A stretch of 64,000 nt of DNA from CAVSJA01 sp963728145 (GTDB lineage: Bacteria > Bacteroidota > Bacteroidia > Chitinophagales > Chitinophagaceae): the NCBI GenBank assembly GCA_963728145.1, contig CAVSJA010000002.1, forward strand, positions 806,001-870,000, in the 5' to 3' direction. The stretch's first letter is position 1, and each line of letters opens with the position of its first letter. Below, piece by piece: positions 35,610-46,173 of this stretch. The position numbers and the translations under genes are program-made. Under the pieces are notes generated by a model, which was given only the letters and a program-made list of their open reading frames with translations, did no database searches and had not been told where the DNA came from.

Positions 35610-38600
35610 TCAGCTCTTTCTTTTGATATATAGAATGACCTTTGTTCCGGCGGAACTGCCATCATCGGTAACCATATCTTCAAATATTACAGGAGTACGA
35701 TTTTTATCTTCATTAAAATCTGTCAATCGCTTAGTGGTTATAGCTATGGCTTTGGATTGATATTGAACGCTATTTTCAGTTTTCAATGCTGCGGCCCTTG
35801 CCCGGCCAATACCATTGTCTTTTATAGTGCACACGAGCCAGTCGTTATCAACACTTATTGTTATATCGATTTTCTTCTCCCCTTCTTTTTTACTGAGACC
35901 ATGCCACAGTGAGTTTTCTGCAAATGGCTGCAAAATAAGAGGAGGGATCTTTTCGGAATCTGTTTGTAAGTCTTGATCAATTTGCAAACTGTATTTTGGC
36001 TTCATATTTAAGCGCAATGCATCAAGGCTGATATAGAGTTCAAGTGTCTGTAATTCCTTTTGCAGAGTTATCACGTTCCTTTCTGAATTTTCCAAAACCT
36101 GGCGCAGTAGCCTGGAAAAAGTACCGATATAATAAACAGACTCGTCTTTCCTTCCTTCCATCACCAATGCCTGGATACTATTGAGTGCATTGTAAATAAA
36201 ATGCGGATTCATTTGGGCTTTCAGTGCCGTCATTTCCAATTCAATCAATTGATGGTTTATTAATGCCTTCTGTTCTATTTTCTTAACTCTGTTTCTGAAA
36301 AAAACAATGATTAGGGAGGCAGCCATTGCAATGATCAGTATGCGGAACCACCACATATCCCAGAAGGGTGGCCTGATGGTGAAAAAAAATGTAGCCGGTT
36401 CACTCCAATTACTGTTTTTTGTTTTGCATTTCACATCGAACTTATATTTCCCGGGTAATAGTTTAGCAAACAATACAAAACTGCTTGTAGTGGGGCTGCT
36501 CCAACTGGTATCCAGTCCATCTAAGCGATAAGAATAAAGAAACTCTGCAGAAGAAGTAAATGAAATACCCGTGAAATTGATTTGTAGGGTATTTTCATTG
36601 TATTTCATAACAGGCTTTACCGGCATTTGCCAATAGCCGTAGAATGAATCAGCATGATTTCTCCAGTCAGTAGTTTTTTGGTTCAGTTGTATATCCTCTA
36701 TACTGATTTCCGGAGTTGACGAATTAACATTGATTTTCCGCGGGTCGAACCGGTAAATACAATTATAAGCAGCAAGCCAGATATAACCATCACTGGAGCA
36801 AAAAAGGGAAGTTGCGGGGTATTCAGTTGTTATATTCATGTGATCCGTCAAAGTGGATACTTCAATTCTTTTTGTGGCAGAATCAAACTCAATAATGGCT
36901 GGTCCCGCCATCGTACTAACCCAGATCCTATTCTGTTTGTCCATACACATATCCAGTATCATATCATTAGGAAGTCCATCATCCGTTGAAATTTGAAGAT
37001 CATTTTCCGGGAAACCATTCTTGTCCCAGCGAAAATGTTTCATACCGTCAACGTTTCCAAACATCCAGAAATCACCAGAAGGAGTTTCATAAAAGCGAAC
37101 GCGGATTTTGCTTTTGCCAAATCCAAGGTGCCGGTTGATGTCAAATAAACTATCGTTTTCATCTACAAGCCTGATGCCCGTTGATAATGAAGTGAAAATT
37201 GTTTTTCCATTTTTGAAACAATGAATAAACGATGTCAGTAAAGCTGGTTCCTTATTATTGGCTGGTTGAAATATTTTTATCTCATCATGATCTGTAATTG
37301 TTTTTAATGTATCCTGGCTAATGAATAGTTTCTTAGTAATAGTGTTATAACTTATCCATCCAAGATAATTCCTGCCTGGGATGGCGAGGCTGGAATAGTC
37401 AATGAGCTTTCCCTTATCAAAACAAAAAAGCCGGTCATTGCGGGTGGCCCACCATTGCCGGTTCTTGTCATCAGTTGTATAAGAATCCAGAAAATCATTT
37501 CTGCCTTTTCTATTATTCTGATAAAATTGCACAGGGGCCTTCACAAAATTGCCTCCGTTAAATTGCAGGATGCCCTTTTCTCTCGAAAAGGCAAGAATAT
37601 TTTTATCCGGAGTTTCAGTAATATTCCTGATCTCAGTGACTAATGAGTTTCTTGCAATACTAAACTCACTTGTATTTTGTTCCTGCACTTTTAATAACCC
37701 TTCGGCTGAGACCAGCCAGATATTGTGATCTTTATCTTCAAAGCATACCGGCGCAGAGGTTATGGTTAAGGAAATAGAATCGGGAAAATGCTTGTAATTT
37801 CCAGGTTCAGATATTAAAACACCCGCATGGTCAATTTCGCTTACCCAAAAGCGCCTTTTGGAGTCAATAAAAAATAACCTCCAGCCTTTTTCATTTAAAC
37901 GATCCTCAAAAAGTTTTTTGAAGATTTTATTTCCTTCTGCCTGGTATATACCATCATAGGTTGAAATATACAAGGTATCGTTAAAGTGCTGCATGAGATA
38001 AAAATACATTCCGCGGTTTGCTTCTTCATGATCCCATAAATGAGAAATATTGCCATTATTATCCTTAAAAATAATAGACGTCCTGTAATTGTAATAAATG
38101 CCCTTATCTGTTTCGATCATTTCCTTGCAAATCTTATTCTCAAACCCCGACAGCAATGTCCTTTTTTCCCAGTGATCTTTTTCAAGTCGGTATGTTCCTG
38201 CAGTAGTTAAGATCCACAGGTCACCACTTTTTAACTGTACCATGTTATATAAAGCAAATTCTGGTGAATCGCTTAAGGGATATTCGATAAACTGATGGTT
38301 CAAGAACCTGAATATTGTGCCACTTGTACCAACCCACAGACGCCCCTGCTTATCTTCTGTCATCGCATTAGTTGATTTGTCGTTTAATCCTTGCCTCATT
38401 CCATAACTCACAAAATTTTTTCCGTCAAAACGACACAGCCCGCTCGCCGTTCCGATCCATAGAAACCCGCGGCTATCCTGACAAATATTGTGTATAATCA
38501 GATGAGGTAACCCATCTTCTATTGCATATTTTTTTATAGAATAGTTTCCGGATTGCGCAAAACATTTATGCTGCCAGGTAAACAGGACAACCAGTAACAG

Positions 38601-38630
38601 TGAGAAATATGAAAATTTTAAAAAGCGCAA
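35610..38630 (-). CDS. Propeller-sensor histidine kinase (LytS type)
   Basis: 1006 residues. Signal peptide; periplasmic propeller repeats (GFLWIGTASGLCRFDG, GRLWVGTSGTIFRF, RIWVSTMAGPAIIEF) through about residue 640. A Y_Y_Y domain follows (FLYSYRLDGLDTSW, LLPGKYKFDVKCKT), then a transmembrane helix near 765-785 and a His_kinase domain with phospho-His in AQMNPHFIYNALNSIQ near 808. The HATPase domain has PLILQPFAENSLWHGL and IKDNGIGR. Partner is the LytTR regulator encoded 10 bases upstream. Signal unknown. Confidence 0.92.
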   Translation of the reverse strand: MRFLKFSYFSLLLVVLFTWQHKCFAQSGNYSIKKYAIEDGLPHLIIHNICQDSRGFLWIGTASGLCRFDGKNFVSYGMRQGLNDKSTNAMTEDKQGRLWVGTSGTIFRFLNHQFIEYPLSDSPEFALYNMVQLKSGDLWILTTAGTYRLEKDHWEKRTLLSGFENKICKEMIETDKGIYYNYRTSIIFKDNNGNISHLWDHEEANRGMYFYLMQHFNDTLYISTYDGIYQAEGNKIFKKLFEDRLNEKGWRLFFIDSKRRFWVSEIDHAGVLISEPGNYKHFPDSISLTITSAPVCFEDKDHNIWLVSAEGLLKVQEQNTSEFSIARNSLVTEIRNITETPDKNILAFSREKGILQFNGGNFVKAPVQFYQNNRKGRNDFLDSYTTDDKNRQWWATRNDRLFCFDKGKLIDYSSLAIPGRNYLGWISYNTITKKLFISQDTLKTITDHDEIKIFQPANNKEPALLTSFIHCFKNGKTIFTSLSTGIRLVDENDSLFDINRHLGFGKSKIRVRFYETPSGDFWMFGNVDGMKHFRWDKNGFPENDLQISTDDGLPNDMILDMCMDKQNRIWVSTMAGPAIIEFDSATKRIEVSTLTDHMNITTEYPATSLFCSSDGYIWLAAYNCIYRFDPRKINVNSSTPEISIEDIQLNQKTTDWRNHADSFYGYWQMPVKPVMKYNENTLQINFTGISFTSSAEFLYSYRLDGLDTSWSSPTTSSFVLFAKLLPGKYKFDVKCKTKNSNWSEPATFFFTIRPPFWDMWWFRILIIAMAASLIIVFFRNRVKKIEQKALINHQLIELEMTALKAQMNPHFIYNALNSIQALVMEGRKDESVYYIGTFSRLLRQVLENSERNVITLQKELQTLELYISLDALRLNMKPKYSLQIDQDLQTDSEKIPPLILQPFAENSLWHGLSKKEGEKKIDITISVDNDWLVCTIKDNGIGRARAAALKTENSVQYQSKAIAITTKRLTDFNEDKNRTPVIFEDMVTDDGSSAGTKVILYIKRKS

Positions 38631-38640
38631 AAGCGAAATG

Positions 38641-39411
38641 TTATTTTATTGTTCCTTTGAATAAATACATAAAATCAGTTTTATGATTTCGGCCAAGTTC
38701 TACCTCATCGCCATTGGTCATGATGATATAACCACCTTCCCCTTTTTTATAGGAGGTTACATGAGCAATATTTATAAGATAAGAGCGATGCGTTCTGAAG
38801 AAATTATTGTCTGATAAAAGTTCCTCATAGAAACCGAGGGTTTGGCTGGAAGTAATTTTTTTGTTGTCAGCGAGGTTGATGATCGTATAATTATTGCTTG
38901 CCTGGCAATAGACAATATCACGGATCGGCAATACCAGGAAACCTTCTGTTGTTGCAATGGTAATAATATCTGTTGATCCCTTGCCGTTATGCATCTGCTG
39001 GGATAGACGGTTGATATTGTCGTGGTAGTTGTCGGAATGGCCCGACAGTTTCTTTATGGCTTTTTCTATGGCTTCTTTCAATTCGTTAACTACAACGGGC
39101 TTTAATAAGTAGTCAACTGCATTAAAGCGGAAGGCTTTAATAGCATAATTGTCGTGGGCTGTAATAAATATAACTTCAAAATTAAAATCGCCAATCTGCT
39201 GAAGCAGATCAAATCCCGTTTCTCCATTCATCTGTATATCCAATAAAACGATCTGCGGTTGATATTGATTGATCAGTTGGGTTGCCTCTTTTACGGTGTC
39301 GGCCTGATAAATTGAGTTGATTGCCGGAATATGCTTCTGCAGCATTTTCTCCAATACATTACGGTTATGGATTTCATCATCTACAATCAGTGCAGTTAAT
39401 TGACCAGGCAT
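38641..39411 (-). CDS. LytTR-family response regulator
   Basis: 256 residues. Receiver domain with D11/D12 and phospho-acceptor D58 (IVLLDIQMNGETG); K in LLKPVVV near 107. A LytTR DNA-binding domain occupies about 150-252 (IATTEGFLVLPIRDIVYCQA, FFRTHRSYLINIAHV). First gene of a two-gene unit with the LytS-type kinase (10-base gap). The 410 bases upstream to the tRNA gene should hold the promoter. Confidence 0.92.
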   Translation of the reverse strand: MPGQLTALIVDDEIHNRNVLEKMLQKHIPAINSIYQADTVKEATQLINQYQPQIVLLDIQMNGETGFDLLQQIGDFNFEVIFITAHDNYAIKAFRFNAVDYLLKPVVVNELKEAIEKAIKKLSGHSDNYHDNINRLSQQMHNGKGSTDIITIATTEGFLVLPIRDIVYCQASNNYTIINLADNKKITSSQTLGFYEELLSDNNFFRTHRSYLINIAHVTSYKKGEGGYIIMTNGDEVELGRNHKTDFMYLFKGTIK

Positions 39412-39821
39412 GTTTTTTAAAATTAAAGAGCTATTGGCGATGCAGCATATTCCTTAAATTAAGGAAAGAATGTAAGAAAGTCGGGTTGAATTTATTAAAT
39501 ACGCACAGATTTCCCTTGAACCATGGCCGCAATTGAGGGAAGCTTTAGCTAAAACTCGCTCCGCGAGGGTTGCTGCTTCGCAGCATTAATTAATACCTCT
39601 GGCAATCTCAGCAATTATCGATTTGAAATTTGGACAGAAGGAACCTGATTACTAATTAGCAGAGGCTATCCCTTCAATTCACTACTTTTACGATCGTCGT
39701 TGCGTCACGCAGGCAGGGAACCCATATCACCAACCGTGCTTTGAATAAACAGATACAAACAAAAAAGCTTTGAAATATTCAATACTGAATTGAATAATCC
39801 AAAGCTTAGTTGATTTTGCTG
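39412..39821. other. Intergenic region with no recognised gene
   Basis: 410 bases between the LytTR regulator gene and tRNA-Glu. I see short self-complementary GC pieces (CGCTCCGCGAG, GCTGCTTCGCAGC near 39556-39584) but no reading frame or RNA that I can support. It must contain the regulator's promoter. Confidence 0.4.
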
Positions 39822-39893
39822 TAGCCCGTACGAGATTCGAACTCGTATCACCACCGTGAAAGGGTGGTGTCCTAACCCTTAGACGAACGGGCC
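39822..39893 (-). tRNA. tRNA-Glu (TTC)
   Basis: The minus strand folds as a cloverleaf: acceptor GGCCCGT with ACGGGCT, anticodon stem CACCC/GGGTG-like with loop CTTTCAC giving anticodon TTC, and T-arm ACGAG-TTCGAAT-CTCGT. CCA is not encoded. A near-perfect Bacteroidota promoter lies just upstream. Confidence 0.95.
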
Positions 39894-39916
39894 GTTCATT
39901 CTCCTTTAAGGGAGCG

Positions 39917-39947
39917 CAAAGATAACGGACAGACCCTCTCCTGCCAA
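39917..39947 (-). promoter_or_regulatory. Promoter of tRNA-Glu
   Basis: Minus strand TTG (complement of 39945-39947), 20-base spacer, TATCTTTG (complement of 39917-39924). Full match to TTG-N19/20-TAnnTTTG; predicted start about 17 bases before the tRNA. Confidence 0.8.
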
Positions 39948-40160
39948 ATAGTTTTATGGGCTTTTTTGATTCCTGAGCCCGGTGTATTAGCCAGGGAATT
40001 CCAATCAAGGCGTGGAAGAAGCGATTCTGTAAACTGTGTTGATAATTATCTGGTTGGGCGTCAATATATTTAATTCTTTCAATTAAATTGTTCCATAGAG
40101 TGATTCTGTGTAGCATGATACCTAAATAAAGAATAGTATTTCTTTACTATATTATCTAGC

Positions 40161-41444
40161 ATGGCCACTTTAATAACCCTTCTATTCATTGCAGGATATG
40201 CTGCCATAGCATTTGAACATCCCTTAAAAATTAATAAGACGGCGAGCGCTTTACTTACTGGAGTATTGTGTTGGGTAGTTTATATCCTTTCAAGCAGCAA
40301 TACCGAACTTGTATCCGAGCAATTATATGAGCACATTGGACAAATATCTGGGATATTGTTCTTTTTGTTGGGTGCGATGACAATCGTTGAACTGATAGAC
40401 GCCCACGATGGTTTTGAGGTGATTACCAGTAAGATTACAACTAAGGATAAAAGGAAATTGCTCTGGATAGTAAGCCTGGTTGCTTTTTTTCTTTCCGCTG
40501 TTCTCGACAACCTAACCACCACTATCGTAATGGTGTCGTTATTAAGAAAATTGATTACCGATAAGCAAACAAGATTATTCTATATCGGTATGGTGGTAAT
40601 TGCGGCGAACGCAGGGGGTGCCTGGACACCGATCGGAGATGTTACCACCACTATGCTGTGGATCGGGGGACAAATTACTACCGGAAACATAATGCTCAAA
40701 TTGTTCTTACCCAGTATGGCCTGTTTAGTCGTTCCTTTAATCTTTCTTTCTTTCCGGATAAAAGGTAAAATTGAGAATACAGTAGTAGAAGTAACAAAAG
40801 ACACAAATCCCACTTCTAATTTTGAAAGAAAACTAATCCTTGGTCTGGGTATCGGCGCCCTGGTATTTGTTCCGATTTTCAAAACAATTACCCATCTGCC
40901 ACCTTTTTTGGGAATATTATTTGGTTTGGGAATACTTTGGGTAGTTACGGAATTGATCCATAAAAATAAAAACGATGCGGACAAGGATGTTTATTCAGTA
41001 GTGCATGCCTTACGAAAAGCGGATACTCCCAGTGTACTTTTTTTCCTTGGGATATTGGTGGCTATATCGGCATTGGAATCAACTCATTTACTCTCCGATC
41101 TTGCTACCCAAATGGATAGTAAGATAGGTAATATCAATATCATCGTAATTTCCATTGGGCTGCTATCCGCCATTATCGACAACGTACCGCTTGTAGCAGC
41201 TACCATGGGAATGTATGATATGCAGACTTATCCAACTGATCATTACTTCTGGGAATTTATCGCGTATTGTGCTGGTACAGGAGGCAGTTGCCTTATTATT
41301 GGATCCGCCGCTGGAGTAGCTGCCATGGGAATGGAGAAAATTGATTTTTTCTGGTATGTTAAAAGAATTGCCGGCCTGGCCTTATTAGGGTATTTCGCGG
41401 GAGCATTGATCTATATGGCTCAACACTACTTTTTACATTTATAG
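40161..41444 (+). CDS. nhaD: NhaD-type Na+/H+ antiporter
   Basis: 427 residues with about 11-12 hydrophobic helices. Features fitting NhaD (IT superfamily) are AVLDNLTTTIVMVSLLRK near 113, GAWTPIGDVTTTMLW near 155, AIIDNVPLVAATMGMY near 338 and GTGGSCLIIGSAAGVAAMG near 373. It exports Na+ in exchange for H+ at the inner membrane. It lies just upstream of nqrM and opposite the Na+-pumping NQR operon, so the two would share a sodium circuit. Confidence 0.88.
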   Translation: MATLITLLFIAGYAAIAFEHPLKINKTASALLTGVLCWVVYILSSSNTELVSEQLYEHIGQISGILFFLLGAMTIVELIDAHDGFEVITSKITTKDKRKLLWIVSLVAFFLSAVLDNLTTTIVMVSLLRKLITDKQTRLFYIGMVVIAANAGGAWTPIGDVTTTMLWIGGQITTGNIMLKLFLPSMACLVVPLIFLSFRIKGKIENTVVEVTKDTNPTSNFERKLILGLGIGALVFVPIFKTITHLPPFLGILFGLGILWVVTELIHKNKNDADKDVYSVVHALRKADTPSVLFFLGILVAISALESTHLLSDLATQMDSKIGNINIIVISIGLLSAIIDNVPLVAATMGMYDMQTYPTDHYFWEFIAYCAGTGGSCLIIGSAAGVAAMGMEKIDFFWYVKRIAGLALLGYFAGALIYMAQHYFLHL

Positions 41445-41492
41445 ATCTCCTGAAGATTAGAGCCAGCAGGCCCATGCTGGATTTTCGTAAAT

Positions 41493-41684
41493 TTGGATAT
41501 GGCACTGATATTAATATCCATCTTGTTGCTGGGCCTTGCAGTGGCCGGGATTGCTATTAAATTATTAGTCAAAAAGAATGGCAAATTTTCCGGCACTTGC
41601 AGCGGTAATAATCCCTTATTACAAAAAGAAGGTGGCGCTTGTGGCATTTGTGGTGCAAGGCCAGATGAAAAATGTAAATCCTAA
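41493..41684 (+). CDS. nqrM: Na+-NQR maturation protein NqrM-like (DUF539)
   Basis: 63 residues: one N-terminal transmembrane helix (3-26), a basic stretch and a cysteine-rich tail with C36 (SGTCSG), C50, C53 and C61. This matches the DUF539/NqrM layout, a protein needed to insert the iron centre between NqrD and NqrE. Placement supports the call: it ends against the nqr operon, and its TAA (41682-41684) overlaps the TAG of convergent apbE (41681-41683). It differs from proteobacterial NqrM in detail, so the name is by context plus motif. Confidence 0.7.
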   Translation: MDMALILISILLLGLAVAGIAIKLLVKKNGKFSGTCSGNNPLLQKEGGACGICGARPDEKCKS

Positions 41685-42687
41685 AGAATTTCTTCTATCC
41701 GGTCTTTCAATGATTCGGAACTATAAGTTTTCCAGGCTCCCTCTTCATCATAAATAAAAAATACTTCCAGGTTGAGTTCTTTGTGTGCGGCTAAAAATTC
41801 TTTGGATTTTTCCAATCCCATCACCATAAACGCGGTGGCATATGCATCGGCCGTGCTGCAGTCGCCTGCAATTACGGTGGCGCTTAGCAAATTATGTTTT
41901 GCAGGATAGCCTGTATGCGGATCAATAATATGCGTATATTTTTTTCCTCCTTCAACATAAAATTTTCGATAATTGCCCGAAGTAGCCAGTGCCTTGTTTT
42001 CAAGTTTAATGATGGCTTTCAATGGTCTTCCTTCAACGGCTGTTTCATTGGGTTGATCAATACCAATTGTCCAATATTGATTCGATTGCTTTTTCCCTTT
42101 TGCACGAACCTCTCCACCTAATTCTACGAGGTAATTGCTTATTCCTTTAGATTCAAGATAAGGTGCAGAGCACATCCACCGTATAGCCCGGAGCAATGGC
42201 ATTAAAATCCAGCATGGAAGATGGATGTTGCTTAATCAATTTTCTTCCTTCCAATCTCACCATTTTATATCCTACAAATTGAAGCAGGCTGTCAATAGTG
42301 GCACTGTCTACTTTCCCTTTATTGGTAAATCCAAAACCCCAGGCATTGATTAAAGGAGCCACGGTTACATCAAAAAGTCCATTTGTTTTTTCCGATACTT
42401 CAATTGATCTTGCTGAATACATTAATAAAATGTTCATCGACCAGCACCTCTTCGTTTTTATTGATCCGTGAAATAATGGAAACAGGTAAATAAGTTGATA
42501 GGGAAGAATCGATGCGTCGAAAAATGGAATCAATGGCTTCTTTATAAGTTGAATTGACTTCGCTGAGAAAGCTGATTTGCCAGGTGGTACCCTGTGCGCG
42601 ACCGGCTAAATGGATCGTTTTGAGAGCAGACTGTTTACAATAAATAAGAAATAAAAGTGCAACGATAACCGGAATAATAAATTTCAT
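41681..42687 (-). pseudogene. apbE: FAD:protein FMN transferase ApbE, two frameshifts
   Basis: Attaches FMN through a phosphoester bond to Thr in NqrB and NqrC. Three overlapping frames together give a full-length protein of about 335 residues. 42687-42400 has a signal segment and HLAGRAQGTTWQISF. About 42415-42160 has NGLFDVTVAPLINAWGFG and DFNAIAPGYTVD. About 42170-41681 has GISNYLVELGGEVRAKG, GNYRKFY, HIIDPHTGYPA and DCSTADAYATAFMVMG. The shifts fall near 42405-42420 and 42150-42175. All catalytic motifs are kept, so an indel error or very recent loss is likely. Last gene of the nqr operon. Confidence 0.82.
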
Positions 42688-42746
42688 CTTTTATAACTGT
42701 TACCGGTTATTTTGAATTGTAGTTTTTCTTTCATTCTTAATATAAT

Positions 42747-44012
42747 TTACCCGCCAAAATCATCGAATGCAATGTTTTCAGGAGGAATGCCTAATTCATC
42801 GAGCATTTTAAATACCGCGGCATTCATCAGTGGAGGCCCGCAGAGGTAATATTCAATATCTTCTGGCGCCGGATGATTTTTCAGGTAATTATCGAAAAGC
42901 ACCTGGTGAATAAATCCCTTATGCCCCGTCCAGTTGTCTTCGGCAAGCGGTTCTGATAAAGCGATATTGTATTGAAAATTTGGAAATGCTTTTTCAATTT
43001 CTCTGAATTGCTCCGTGTAAAATACTTCACGAAGAGATCGCCCGCCGTACCAAAAACTAATTTTCCTTTCCTTTTCTTTCATGGTATGAAATAAGTGGAA
43101 CAGATGAGAACGAAGCGGCGCCATACCTGCTCCGCCACCGATATAGATCATTTCTTTTTTTGTGGGCTTGATATGAAATTCACCAAAGGGACCCGATATG
43201 GTCACTTTATCACCGGGTTTTAAAGAAAAAGTATACGATGAACAAATGCCCGGATTTACATTCATGAATCCACCGGTATTCCTGTCAAATGGTGGAGTCG
43301 CTATTCGGATATTAAGCATGATAATATTCCCTTCCGCCGGATGATTGGCCATGGAATAGGCACGAAAAACCGGTTCTTCATTTTTCATTTTCAGATCCCA
43401 GATTTTAAACTTGTCATAATCATCCTGGAAACGTGCGTCAATTTTATACAGCATTGTTTTAAAATCAATTTCACAAACAGGCACGTCTAGTTGAATATAA
43501 CATCCTGATTCAAATTCCAGAAATTCTCCCTCCGGTAATTTAACCACCAGCTCTTTAATATAAGTGGCAACATTATCATTTGAAACAACTTCACATTCCC
43601 ATTTCTTAATACCAAAAATTTCTTCCGGAATTTTAATTTCCATATCCTGCTTCACTTTTACCTGGCAACCCAGGCGCCAGTTATCCTGCTGTTGTTTTCG
43701 GGTAAAATAAGGTCTTTCGGTTGTTAGAATTTCTCCCCCTCCGGATAGCACCTGGCATTTGCACATTGCACAGGTACCACCACCACCGCAGGCTGACGGC
43801 AGGAATATTTTTTTATTCGATAATGTGGTTAGTATAGTGGAACCAGCTTCTACTTCAATCGCATCCTGACCATTAATAACAATCTTAACCAGTCCGGATA
43901 CTGTAAGCTTCGCTTTTGCATAAAGAATTATTCCAACCAGCATCAGGTTAAACGCAAGGAAAATAATAATGCTGGTAATTATAGTTGATATTTCTATTGA
44001 TAAAAGAAACAT
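42747..44012 (-). CDS. nqrF: Na+-NQR subunit F (NADH-oxidising)
   Basis: 421 residues. N-terminal transmembrane helix (8-28); a 2Fe-2S ferredoxin domain with cysteines in PSACGGGGTCAMCKCQV and LGCQVKV (about 73-125); an FAD-binding domain with RAYSMANHP near 228; and an NADH domain with YIGGGAGMAPLRSH near 295 and YYLCGPPLMNAAV near 390. It takes electrons from NADH and passes them to the membrane subunits. The frame is intact. It lies 10 bases after the nqrE reading frame's proper end. Confidence 0.95.
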   Translation of the reverse strand: MFLLSIEISTIITSIIIFLAFNLMLVGIILYAKAKLTVSGLVKIVINGQDAIEVEAGSTILTTLSNKKIFLPSACGGGGTCAMCKCQVLSGGGEILTTERPYFTRKQQQDNWRLGCQVKVKQDMEIKIPEEIFGIKKWECEVVSNDNVATYIKELVVKLPEGEFLEFESGCYIQLDVPVCEIDFKTMLYKIDARFQDDYDKFKIWDLKMKNEEPVFRAYSMANHPAEGNIIMLNIRIATPPFDRNTGGFMNVNPGICSSYTFSLKPGDKVTISGPFGEFHIKPTKKEMIYIGGGAGMAPLRSHLFHLFHTMKEKERKISFWYGGRSLREVFYTEQFREIEKAFPNFQYNIALSEPLAEDNWTGHKGFIHQVLFDNYLKNHPAPEDIEYYLCGPPLMNAAVFKMLDELGIPPENIAFDDFGG

Positions 44013-44030
44013 ATGGACCGATTCAGTTAA

Positions 44031-44643
44031 TTATACAATGCCCATAAAACTCATAAAGGCGATACCCATCAAACCGGTTAGGATAAACGCGATGCCCAAT
44101 CCTCTCAATGGAGCCGGTACATTGGAATAGCGAATCTTTTCCCGGATGGCTGAGATTGCAACAATAGCGAGGAACCATCCCACACCAGAACCCAATCCAA
44201 AAACAGTGGCCTCGCCTAGACTGGCATATTCTCTTTCCTGCATAAACAACGCACCACCCAGATATGGAACAATTGACGGCAATAAGCGGCAAGAAAATTC
44301 CAAGCGCCATATAGAGTGCAGGCGCGAATTTTTCAACAACCATTTCAACTAACTGGGTGATGGCGGCAATAACAGCGATATACATTATAAAACTTAGAAA
44401 ACTCAGATCCAGGTTGGCAAAATCTGCCGACAACCAGCTTAAGGCGCCGGCTTTTAACAAATAATTTTCCAACAGGTAACAAACCGGAACAGAAACGCCT
44501 AATACAAATATTACTGCGAAACCAAGCCCGACCGCATTTTTTACCGTTTTGGAAATGGCCAGGTAAGAACACATGCCCAGGAAATAGGCAAATATCATGT
44601 TCTCAATAAAAACAGCTTTAACAAAAATATTGACGTGTTCCAT
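44031..44643 (-). pseudogene. nqrE: Na+-NQR subunit E, one frameshift
   Basis: Membrane subunit of about 200 residues with six helices; NqrD and NqrE together hold an iron centre. The first frame (from 44643) encodes residues 1 to about 128, ending in ALGIFLPLIAVNCSI. The correct continuation, GGALFMQEREYASLGEA and GSGVGWFLAIVAI up to LGIAFILTGLMGIAFMSFMG, is in another frame ending at 44031. The break lies about 44255-44268 and looks like one missing base. Left in the original frame, translation runs as nonsense to 44023. The remainder is well conserved. Confidence 0.85.
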
Positions 44644-44660
44644 GGTCTGTTTCGTTTTAA

Positions 44661-45347
44661 TTAGAGCTCAATAAGCTTGCGGTTCCTGCTTCTTTGTATC
44701 CAGATGATAATGCCCACAATGATTAAAGCCATAGGTGGTAAAATCATGAACCCATTATTAAAATATCCCATTTTATAAAATGAATCGGGCACCAACTGAA
44801 CGCCCATTAATTTGCCCGACCCAAAAAATTCTCTAACCGCGGAAACAAGAACCAGTATCAGTCCATAACCTAATCCATTGCCAATGCCATCTAAAAAAGA
44901 TGGCCAGGGTTTATTGCCCATAGCAAAAGCTTCCAGTCGACCCATCACTATACAGTTGGTGATTATCAGTCCTACAAAAACAGAGAGTTGTTTGCTTACA
45001 TCATAAACAAAGGCTTTCAGCACCTGGTCAACAAGAATAACCAATGCAGCCACAACGGTGAGCTGAACAATTATCCTGATTCTATCTGGAATTATATTTC
45101 TAATAGAGGAAATTATAAGATTGGAAAAAGCAGTAACAACCATTACTGATAGTGCCATTACTATGGACGGTTTCATCTGAACGGTTACCGCCAGTGCGGA
45201 GCAAATGCCCAATACCTGAACCGTTATAGGATTGCTGTTGTTTAACGGATCTCTAATCAGCCTTTTGTTCTTGGCCGAAAACAAAGGTTCTTTCGGTTCT
45301 TTTACTTTTATGGGCGCTATAGTTGTTTCTGTGCTCATATCAAACAA
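44661..45347 (-). CDS. nqrD: Na+-NQR subunit D
   Basis: 228 residues, intact. About six transmembrane helices, with LGICSALAVTVQMKPSIVMA near 46, LIITNCIVMGRLEAFAMGNK near 127 and GNGLGYGLILVLVSAVREFF near 152. Membrane subunit that forms the iron site with NqrE. The 30 N-terminal residues before the first helix are charged and may include a later start. 17 bases upstream of nqrE. Confidence 0.93.
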   Translation of the reverse strand: MFDMSTETTIAPIKVKEPKEPLFSAKNKRLIRDPLNNSNPITVQVLGICSALAVTVQMKPSIVMALSVMVVTAFSNLIISSIRNIIPDRIRIIVQLTVVAALVILVDQVLKAFVYDVSKQLSVFVGLIITNCIVMGRLEAFAMGNKPWPSFLDGIGNGLGYGLILVLVSAVREFFGSGKLMGVQLVPDSFYKMGYFNNGFMILPPMALIIVGIIIWIQRSRNRKLIEL

Positions 45348-45419
45348 CTTTTGTTAAGGGATTCGATGCTGATAAATCCCGTGTGGATGTATAAAATTTA
45401 AATGCTTTTACTACTTATT

Positions 45420-46173
45420 TCAATTTACCTCTTTCGTTAGGGATTCATTATTGCCTGTTTTACTGATCGTCTTAAAATAAGGCAGATAGGTTTTAATGGT
45501 TCTCTTCAACATTTCACTCACGCCTGTGCTGGTAATAGTTCCTCCTGAAACCGCGTCTACTCCATGTGGATCTTCCGGCGCGGCGCCTCCTTTTATCAAA
45601 TGAACCGAAACAAAATTTCCGGTTTCGTCAAATATTTTTTTCCCTTTGAATTGTTTCTGAAATTCTTCTGTTTCAATTTCCGCCCCCAAACCCGGAGTTT
45701 CGCCTTTATGGCCAAAGCTGGCTCCATATACTGTATTTAAATCTTCTTCCAGTGCGAGATAACCCCAAATCGGTCCCCAGAGTCCTTTTCCTCTAACCGG
45801 AATTATGTAATACAATTTACCATCTTTATCAAATACGAACAAGGGGAATAATTGCTTGTCGGCATTTCCCGTACTTGCTTTATCCAGTTCTTTTTTGAGA
45901 TCAATATCAAAGGCGGAAATTTTTTCGTTAACCGGTACTCCTTTATTATCAAGTATTAACTTGCTCTTTACTATAATGGGAAAAAATTTTCTCCACCTCT
46001 TCAGCTTCACTTTTTATTCCGATGCTGGCCAATATATTCTGCATTTTTTCTAATCTGATATTTTTTGCCTGGTAGGGTCCCAGTACAATGGCGGCTGTAG
46101 CTAATAGAGTTGCCACAACCACCACCATGATGGAAGAAAAAAGAAAAGTGAAACCGCTGCTGTTTTTATTCAT
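45420..46173 (-). pseudogene. nqrC: Na+-NQR subunit C, one frameshift
   Basis: One membrane helix (10-32) and a periplasmic FMN domain; FMN is bound to the second Thr of the SGxT-type site GAVSGGTITSTGVSEM near the C-terminus. Frame 1 (46173 to about 45965) encodes residues 1-70, ending KIFSHYSKEQ. Frame 2 (about 45960 to 45420) continues with LILDNKGVPVNEK and GLWGPIWGYLALEEDLNTV. The break is about 45950-45985, next to an A/T homopolymer (TTTTTT). Total about 250 residues, normal for NqrC. The start overlaps the nqrB stop by four bases. Confidence 0.85.

Noticed and set aside
44023..45347. Rnf complex instead of Na+-NQR
   Set aside because: NqrD/E resemble RnfE/A, but NqrA, the NqrF fusion of ferredoxin and reductase domains, and the absence of RnfB/RnfC decide for NQR.
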